From: Candidatus Saccharimonadota bacterium
GTDB taxonomy: Bacteria; Patescibacteriota; Saccharimonadia; Saccharimonadales; Saccharimonadaceae
Assembly (NCBI GenBank): GCA_030528815.1
Contig: JAUMYE010000008.1
Span: 1 to 19,193 of the forward strand
Direction of reading: 5' to 3'
Length of the DNA stretch: 19,193 bases
The number at the start of each line of letters is the position of its first letter. The first letter of the stretch is position 1. A program made the translations under genes and the position numbers. Shown here one piece after another: positions 13,444-19,193 of the stretch. Under the pieces are notes generated by a model that was not told the DNA's origin, did no database searches, and saw nothing but the letters and a program-made list of their open reading frames with translations.

Positions 13444-13463
13444 ACTCCCCAATTGCTTGGAGT
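13444..13463 (-). other. 5' leader hairpin of orphan E mRNA
   Basis: ACTCC (13444-13448) pairs with GGAGT (13459-13463), and AA with TT inside, with a two-base bulge and a TTGC loop on the plus strand. It begins one base after the predicted transcription start near 13464. Confidence 0.5.
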
Positions 13464-13470
13464 TATGTAT

Positions 13471-13479
13471 ATTATACCA
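13471..13479 (-). promoter_or_regulatory. Orphan E promoter, extended -10
   Basis: TGG plus TATAAT on the minus strand. It begins immediately after the T tract of the eno terminator; a poor -35 (TTTAAA) would lie inside that terminator's loop. Confidence 0.7.
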
Positions 13480-13480
13480 T

Positions 13481-13507
13481 AAAAAGCGCCCCTTTTAAAG
13501 AGGCGCT
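13481..13507 (-). terminator. eno terminator
   Basis: AGCGCC (13485-13490) pairs with GGCGCT (13502-13507), with a smaller CTT/AAG stem inside, followed on the minus strand by five T residues. Confidence 0.85.
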
Positions 13508-13525
13508 CTCTGCTAAGCTAGATTA

Positions 13526-14827
<1,302 letters not shown>

Positions 14828-14837
14828 TTATGCCTTT

Positions 14838-14863
14838 CTCCACATTAAACATAAAATGCTGAG
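14838..14863 (-). other. Possible leader hairpin of eno
   Basis: CTCCACATT (14838-14846) can pair with AATGCTGAG (14855-14863) with one mismatch, covering a GGAG sequence on the minus strand. The predicted transcription start near 14860 cuts into the outer arm, so the hairpin may not form in full. Confidence 0.3.
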
Positions 14864-14866
14864 TAT

Positions 14867-14875
14867 ATTTTAGCA
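14867..14875 (-). promoter_or_regulatory. eno promoter, extended -10
   Basis: TGC plus TAAAAT on the minus strand, the same element as at the tRNA-Leu and orphan D promoters. The leader is about 40 bases. Confidence 0.7.
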
Positions 14876-15006
14876 CGAGCGATAATCAATTGTTTAGGGT
14901 ATTTGGGTGTGGTTTGGGATAAAAAGTGCCTGTTCCAAAAAAGCATAAGCTGTGTTATATTTTTATTAAAATTAATCATAATGCTAATGGAGGGCATACA
15001 TTAACT

Positions 15007-15369
15007 ATGGCTACAAAAACCGCCAAAAAAGCTACTAGCACGAAGCGAGCTACTAGTAGCGCAGCTAGAAAAACTACTTCTAGCGCAAGCAAACTAAGCG
15101 CAAAGGATCTTCTTCTTGTAAAGAAGTCTGAGCGTCATTATGTAATCTTCTATGTCATTTTCGCTCTTGCAACTCTTATCTTTGCTGGTTTGACAGTTTA
15201 TCTCTTTGTTCGCGCAAGTGATCTTGAGACAAAGTATGAAGAATTGACTAGCTGTCTAACTTCCGACAAGAACTGCTCGGTTTATGTCAAGAAGGCAGAT
15301 GATACCGACAAGACTGAATACTACACAGATGATACTGTTGTAGATAACGCAGAAGAGGCTGCTCGCTAA
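15007..15369 (+). CDS. Small membrane protein with histone-like basic tail
   Basis: The 120-residue protein has a Lys/Ala/Ser/Thr-rich N-terminal tail of about 35 residues (ATKTAKKATSTKRATSSAAR and following) that resembles the tails of bacterial histone H1-like proteins. One membrane segment follows at about residues 45-69, then a short acidic outer part with two Cys residues (Cys83 and Cys90) that could form a disulfide. The tail is expected inside the cell by charge. No domain is recognised. GGAGGG lies 12 bases before the ATG, a long spacing. The next gene starts nine bases after the stop, so the two form an operon. The upstream promoter is not clear; a TATATT at 14956-14961 is one candidate. 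Confidence 0.78.
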   Translation: MATKTAKKATSTKRATSSAARKTTSSASKLSAKDLLLVKKSERHYVIFYVIFALATLIFAGLTVYLFVRASDLETKYEELTSCLTSDKNCSVYVKKADDTDKTEYYTDDTVVDNAEEAAR

Positions 15370-15378
15370 TAATTAATT

Positions 15379-16806
15379 ATGGAAAATACTAATCCAGCTG
15401 CGCCAGCCGGCGCAGCATCAGCACCAGCTCCAGCTGCACCTGCTGCTCCAGTAGCTAATCCTACTCCAGCTACAGCACCTGCAACTCCAGTAATGGGTCA
15501 GGCTCCAGTAGTTCCAAAGAAGAAGAGCAAGGCTGGTCTAATCATTACCTTGATTATTATATTCTTGCTACTTGCTGGCGCTGCCGTTGCAGCAATCATC
15601 TTCTATAACATCCATGAGTCTGCAGAAAATGCAATCAGCGATGGCTTTACGAAGCTTCTAACCGCTGATCAGCAAAAGATTTCTGGTACTTTGACGACAA
15701 AGAGCGACGAAAGCACTGTTAAGCTAGAATATACCGTTACTCAAAAAGACGGCGCATTCAGCGGTACAGGCAAGATTAACGTAGAGGCCGACGGTACTAC
15801 GATCAAGGCTGGTGTTGATGTTGCTGCTGATAGCGATGGTAATGTTTACTTCCGCCTAGCAGACAAGGGTAATATCGAAGATGTTCTTGGCGGTCTTATT
15901 GGCGGCTTGAGCTACTCGATGGATAGCGATACTGCCGATATGGTTAGTGGTGTTCTTGGTACTGTTATCGACGAACTCGATGGTAACTGGTACAAGATTC
16001 CAGCTGATATGAAGATGGGTAGCTCAAAGAATCCAATGAGCTGTCTCGTTGAAAAGAGCAAGGACCTTAAGAGCGAAGAAACTACAAAGGCTGTCAAAGA
16101 AGCTTTCAAGGAACATCCATTCATGAAGGCTAAGGATGGTGCAGAAGTAAAGAGCAAAGATGGCTACAAGCTTTACACTATCGAAGTTGATAACGATGAG
16201 TACAAAGAGTTCTCCAAGGCTCTCGAAAAGATCGATGCTTACAAAGAGCTTAGCGAATGTGCTTCTTCTTCAAGCGTTAAGTCTACAAGTCTATATGAAG
16301 ATTATCTAGACGAAGAATACGACTACGATTTCGATGATGACAGCGATGATGATATTGCTGTATCTCCAAAGAACGAAAAAGAGTTCAAGGGTGACATTCA
16401 GCTTGGTATTACTGGTTGGACCCACGAACTAAAGTATGTCAACCTAACTTCTAAGGAAGACGATACTGAAACTTCTATCGAAGCTAACATCGAATACAGC
16501 GTAGATAAGGTTGATATTCCTAGCGACGCTAAGGAAATCAAGGAGCTTGTAAAGACCTTGAAGGCAAGCATTGCTAGCTACTATGTAAAGGTTATGTCTG
16601 CTCAGTACTGTACTGAATCTATGCAGTACATGGGTAAGGGTAGCAAAGAAGCTTGTGAATCCTATGTAAAGGATGCAATCGAAGAACAGTTCGGTGGTGA
16701 TGACGAAGATATCGATATCGAAGATCTTATCGAAACCTTCTCAGTTCAGAACACCAGCGGCTCTGAAGCTACTTCACTAATGGGACATCTTGGCGGAATT
16801 CGCTAA
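15379..16806 (+). CDS. Ala/Pro-tailed single-pass surface protein
   Basis: The 475-residue protein starts with about 45 residues made almost only of Ala, Pro, Thr and Val, then a KKKSK stop and a membrane segment at about 53-75. The large outer part looks beta-rich at first (ISGTLTTKSDESTVKLEYTV, FSGTGKINVEADGTTIKAGV), recalling periplasmic or lipoprotein lipid-carrier-like folds, though no family is identified with confidence. Two Cys residues frame a helical region (MSCLVEKS and LSECASSS), and a very acidic linker (EDYLDEEYDYDFDDDSDDD) lies at about 307-326. The C-terminal region holds a second Cys pair (AQYCTES, KEACESY). No Shine-Dalgarno sequence precedes the ATG, in agreement with operon coupling to the 15007 gene. 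A terminator follows. Confidence 0.82.
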   Translation: MENTNPAAPAGAASAPAPAAPAAPVANPTPATAPATPVMGQAPVVPKKKSKAGLIITLIIIFLLLAGAAVAAIIFYNIHESAENAISDGFTKLLTADQQKISGTLTTKSDESTVKLEYTVTQKDGAFSGTGKINVEADGTTIKAGVDVAADSDGNVYFRLADKGNIEDVLGGLIGGLSYSMDSDTADMVSGVLGTVIDELDGNWYKIPADMKMGSSKNPMSCLVEKSKDLKSEETTKAVKEAFKEHPFMKAKDGAEVKSKDGYKLYTIEVDNDEYKEFSKALEKIDAYKELSECASSSSVKSTSLYEDYLDEEYDYDFDDDSDDDIAVSPKNEKEFKGDIQLGITGWTHELKYVNLTSKEDDTETSIEANIEYSVDKVDIPSDAKEIKELVKTLKASIASYYVKVMSAQYCTESMQYMGKGSKEACESYVKDAIEEQFGGDDEDIDIEDLIETFSVQNTSGSEATSLMGHLGGIR

Positions 16807-16816
16807 ATAAGCTATA

Positions 16817-16848
16817 AAATTCACCTCACTCATTGGGGTGAATTTTTG
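16817..16848 (+). terminator. Terminator of the 15007-15379 operon
   Basis: AAATTCACC (16817-16825) pairs with GGTGAATTT (16837-16845), followed by a T tract. Confidence 0.88.
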
Positions 16849-16860
16849 TTGGTTTCAGAA

Positions 16861-16869
16861 TGGTATAAT
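16861..16869 (+). promoter_or_regulatory. uvrC operon promoter, predicts leaderless mRNA
   Basis: TGG plus TATAAT. The last base of the -10 is eight bases before the ATG, so transcription should begin at or one base before the start codon. There is no Shine-Dalgarno sequence. Confidence 0.65.
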
Positions 16870-16876
16870 AAAGTTA

Positions 16877-18169
16877 ATGAGCTCAAGTTTAAAAATCACA
16901 GATAAACTTAAAGCAAAACTTAAACAACTCCCGGCTGAGCCTGGAGTGTATTTTCATAAAAATCGCGAAGGCGAAGTGATTTATGTTGGTAAGGCGGCAG
17001 TTTTAAAGAATCGCGTACGTCAATATTTTCAGTCGCCCGAAAGAAAAGATGCAAAAACGCGCGCTTTGGTGGCGGAAATTGATGATACGGATTGGATTGT
17101 TGTTGATACGGAAATGGATGCGTTGTTTCTTGAATCCGAGATGATTAAGCGTTATATGCCGAAGTGGAATATATTGCTTCGTGACGATAAATCCGTAAGC
17201 TATGTGCGCATTAACATGAAGGACAAAGTGCCATATGTTTCGATGACGAGAAATCCGGATGATGATGGCGCGGAATATTTTGGTCCATATTATGGCAAGA
17301 CGGCGATTACTAGGGCACTCAGGATTTTGCGAAGAATTTTCCCATATTACATTCGTCCATACACCGGCAAGAAGACGCTTGATACGGATTTGGGTCTTGC
17401 GCCTGGCGTAGAGGCTGGAAAGATGACCGAGACAGAGTACAAGCACGAGCTTCGTCATATGATTTCTTATCTCAAGGGAAACAGGAAGAAGCTTTCGCGC
17501 GAGATTGAAAAGTTGATGTACGAGGCGTCTGCAAAGGGCGATTACGAGAAGGCTGCAGAGTATAGGAATCAGCTGTTTGGTTTGAAGGGAATTGGTACAA
17601 AGATTGTCTTTTCTGATAAGGAGTTGCTTGATATTTCTAGCGATAAGGCTTTGTCTGAGCTGCAGGAAGTTTTGAATCTCGAAAAACCGCCAGTACGTAT
17701 CGAGGGTTATGATATTAGTCATCAATCTGGTACGAATGTAGTGGGCTCGATGGTTTGCTTTATCAATGGTGCGGCAGACAGGACGAAGTATCGTCGTTTT
17801 AAACTGCGTAAGCAGCAGAATAACGATACGGCAAGTATGTTCGAGGTGATTTCTAGGCGTCTGAATCATTTGGAAGATTGGGGTAGGCCGGATTTAATTG
17901 TGCTCGATGGCTCAGTGGGGCAAGTGTCTGCCGTGCGTGAGATTCTAGAGAAAGCAGGCATTCCTGTGATTGGTAGAGATAAGAGCGGTGATCATAGCAA
18001 AAATGCTAGGGTAAGGATTGTGATTCCTGAAGATGGCGGGGATTATAGGATGGAAGAATTGATGCCTGATGGACATATAGCGAAGCTGATTGCGCGTATC
18101 GACGAAGAGAGTCATCGCTTCGCGGTTCAGTACCATACTTTATTAAAACGAAAGAATGCGATAAAATAA
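16877..18169 (+). CDS. uvrC: UvrC-like nucleotide excision repair nuclease, shortened
   Basis: The 430-residue protein is the dual-incision subunit of nucleotide excision repair. In order it has a GIY-YIG nuclease (GVY 23-25, YVG 36-38, Glu86), a UVR motif that binds UvrB (KLMYEASAKGDYEKAAEYR, 213-230) and the RNase H-like nuclease with its triad Asp279 (GYDISHQSG), Asp344 (IVLDGSVGQ) and His413 (EESHRFAVQYH). It ends just after that His, so the C-terminal tandem helix-hairpin-helix domain of the usual ~600-residue UvrC is absent. The four Cys residues between GIY-YIG and UVR that carry the iron-sulfur cluster in classical UvrC are also missing; the only Cys is Cys294. The GTG 13 codons upstream is rejected because the -10 element lies after it. 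Confidence 0.92.
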   Translation: MSSSLKITDKLKAKLKQLPAEPGVYFHKNREGEVIYVGKAAVLKNRVRQYFQSPERKDAKTRALVAEIDDTDWIVVDTEMDALFLESEMIKRYMPKWNILLRDDKSVSYVRINMKDKVPYVSMTRNPDDDGAEYFGPYYGKTAITRALRILRRIFPYYIRPYTGKKTLDTDLGLAPGVEAGKMTETEYKHELRHMISYLKGNRKKLSREIEKLMYEASAKGDYEKAAEYRNQLFGLKGIGTKIVFSDKELLDISSDKALSELQEVLNLEKPPVRIEGYDISHQSGTNVVGSMVCFINGAADRTKYRRFKLRKQQNNDTASMFEVISRRLNHLEDWGRPDLIVLDGSVGQVSAVREILEKAGIPVIGRDKSGDHSKNARVRIVIPEDGGDYRMEELMPDGHIAKLIARIDEESHRFAVQYHTLLKRKNAIK

Positions 18170-18174
18170 CTTTT

Positions 18175-18552
18175 ATGGTTAAAAAGCAATTTCTTGGCTT
18201 TATCTTCAAGTGGTTGATTTCTAGTATTGCAATGTATGTCTGTATTAATCTTTTTGGTAAGGTTAATGATGGTGGACGATTTATTGCTTCTTCCTGGTGG
18301 TTTTATGCGCTAGCGGGCTTAGTTTATGCGCTCGTGAATACGATTTTGAAACCGCTTGTAACGCTATTTGCTTTGCCGGTTTTGATTATTACTCTTGGTC
18401 TATTTACGATTATTATTAACATGCTCATGGTGGCGGTTACGATTTGGATTATGCCTGATGTCGGTATGGGTTTCTGGGGCGTATTCTTTAGCTGTATTGT
18501 GATCTCGCTTATCAACTTCCTTGTCAATTTAGCGGTACCTAGTGTAAAATAG
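18175..18552 (+). CDS. Four-TM phage holin family (Phage_holin_4_2-like) membrane protein
   Basis: The 125-residue protein has four hydrophobic segments, starting at about residues 8, 42, 63 and 94. The GRFIASSWWFYALAGLVYAL start and ALVNTILKPLVTLFALPV turn are typical of the family named after a mycobacteriophage holin (PF04020). Chromosomal members are widespread in bacteria and are not thought to be lysis holins; their function is unknown. The gene starts five bases after the uvrC stop with no Shine-Dalgarno sequence, and secG follows after four bases, so it is in the middle of the operon. Confidence 0.88.
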   Translation: MVKKQFLGFIFKWLISSIAMYVCINLFGKVNDGGRFIASSWWFYALAGLVYALVNTILKPLVTLFALPVLIITLGLFTIIINMLMVAVTIWIMPDVGMGFWGVFFSCIVISLINFLVNLAVPSVK

Positions 18553-18556
18553 TCTT

Positions 18557-18781
18557 ATGAATATAGGTGTGTTTTGTACAGTAACGACTTTTGTCTCTGC
18601 AATTCTATTAATCTTATTAATTTTGCTTCAGCAGCGTGGCGCTTCACTTGGTGCCGGTCTTAACGGCTCTGGTGAGCTTTATACTGAGCGTCGTGGTCTC
18701 GAAAAGACGATGTTTAACGTAACTGTCGTCATTGCAGTAATTTTCTGTGTTTCGATTCTATCAATGATAATTTTCGGATAA
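18557..18781 (+). CDS. secG: SecG preprotein translocase subunit
   Basis: The 74-residue protein has two membrane segments (about residues 5-25 and 52-73) joined by the conserved SecG cytoplasmic loop LLQQRGASLGAGLNGSGELY with RRGLEKTMF. It is an accessory subunit of the SecYEG channel that supports SecA-driven export. The length is normal. It lies four bases after the holin-family gene, and the next gene begins at the base after its stop codon. Confidence 0.95.
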   Translation: MNIGVFCTVTTFVSAILLILLILLQQRGASLGAGLNGSGELYTERRGLEKTMFNVTVVIAVIFCVSILSMIIFG

Positions 18782-19193
18782 ATGAAAAAATTCAACAAAA
18801 AGAGTGGGCAAACAAAAAAGGCAGAATCTGAAGAGAAGCCTAAAAAATCCGTCTTACTTTCTGTGCGCGAGGCAAACGAGCGCGCTAATCAGCATTTTGA
18901 GCGCCTTTTTGTAAAAAGGTGGAAGAATCTCCGCTCAGTGCGTTTATGGATTTTGGAATGGGGTCTACTTAGCCTAGTAGTCTTTTTGCTAGCAATTGTT
19001 CAGCTCTACTGGTATGACGATGCTTATAAATCTACGACTTATGTAAACGGCGGCGACTATAGTGAAGCTACACTTGGTGAAGTGAAGTCTATGAATCCGC
19101 TTTATGCGGCTTCAAGTAGTGAGAAAACGCTCGCAAAGCTTCTTTTTGCGAACTTGATGTCTCCTGATACGACTGGTCATATGAAGGGCGAGT
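18782..19193 (+). CDS. Family 5 extracellular solute-binding protein, N-terminal part
   Basis: The gene runs past the right edge; 137 codons are visible. The first ~50 residues are basic and cytoplasmic (MKKFNKKSGQTKKAESEEKP and on), then a membrane segment at about 56-76 anchors the protein. The outer part begins with TTYVNGGDYSEATLGEVKSM and continues NPLYAASSSEKTLAKLLFANLMSPDTTG, the usual start of family 5 solute-binding proteins (SBP_bac_5), which bind oligopeptides or nickel for ABC transporters. An uncleaved membrane anchor replaces the usual lipoprotein signal. The ATG follows the secG stop directly. Confidence 0.85.
   Translation, partial: MKKFNKKSGQTKKAESEEKPKKSVLLSVREANERANQHFERLFVKRWKNLRSVRLWILEWGLLSLVVFLLAIVQLYWYDDAYKSTTYVNGGDYSEATLGEVKSMNPLYAASSSEKTLAKLLFANLMSPDTTGHMKGE

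Noticed and set aside
17003..17869. 288-codon open frame on the minus strand inside uvrC
   Set aside because: It lies fully antisense to a gene with clear UvrC domains, has no Shine-Dalgarno sequence or promoter, and its translation shows no domain.
18175..18552. Prophage remnant suggested by the holin-family name
   Set aside because: No other phage gene is nearby, and chromosomal members of this family are common outside phages.

Overview
The window looks like a chromosomal segment of a Patescibacteria (CPR) bacterium, most likely Candidatus Saccharibacteria (TM7). This is an inference from gene content and style, not a database match. The clues are moderate GC by eye, very short intergenic regions, membrane proteins with long low-complexity cytoplasmic tails, a membrane sortase, a PEGA/beta-propeller protein, a serpin, a shortened UvrC, and many orphan genes. 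No large ORF is interrupted by TGA, and one apparent gene ends in TGA, so the code looks standard (unlike Gracilibacteria/Absconditabacteria).

Layout from left to right: a small unknown protein coupled by a 4-base overlap to an HD-domain hydrolase; a membrane-anchored serpin; convergent to it a CDP-alcohol phosphatidyltransferase with a long N-terminal extension; an orphan gene (3365-3919, minus) divergent from a charged orphan (4098-4610, plus); tRNA-Leu(CAA) on the minus strand; a sortase with a long coiled-coil tail; a structured intergenic region rich in inverted repeats; a PEGA-domain protein (minus); a Gln/Arg-rich membrane protein with a DUF4367-like domain; a fourth orphan (9428-10069); glucose-6-phosphate isomerase; three orphans on the minus strand (11486-13386); enolase (minus); a two-gene operon of single-pass membrane proteins; and an operon uvrC - 4-TM holin-family protein - secG - peptide-type solute-binding protein, which runs off the right edge.

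Themes: (1) Cell surface: serpin, sortase, PEGA protein, DUF4367-like protein, the 15007/15379 pair, SecG and the solute-binding protein are all envelope components, as expected for an episymbiont that lives on a host cell. (2) Central metabolism: pgi and eno are stand-alone units. (3) Regulation: most promoters share an extended -10 element of the form TGSTAWAAT. Three genes (sortase, PEGA, uvrC) have a -10 so close to the start codon that their mRNAs should be leaderless or nearly so. In contrast the orphan genes carry strong Shine-Dalgarno sequences and their own leaders and, for all but the 4098-4610 orphan, sharply hairpinned terminators; three of them appear to begin with a hairpin right at the predicted transcript 5' end. 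(4) Terminators are often fused directly to the promoter of the next unit. I saw no CRISPR array, insertion sequence, phage or integrase.
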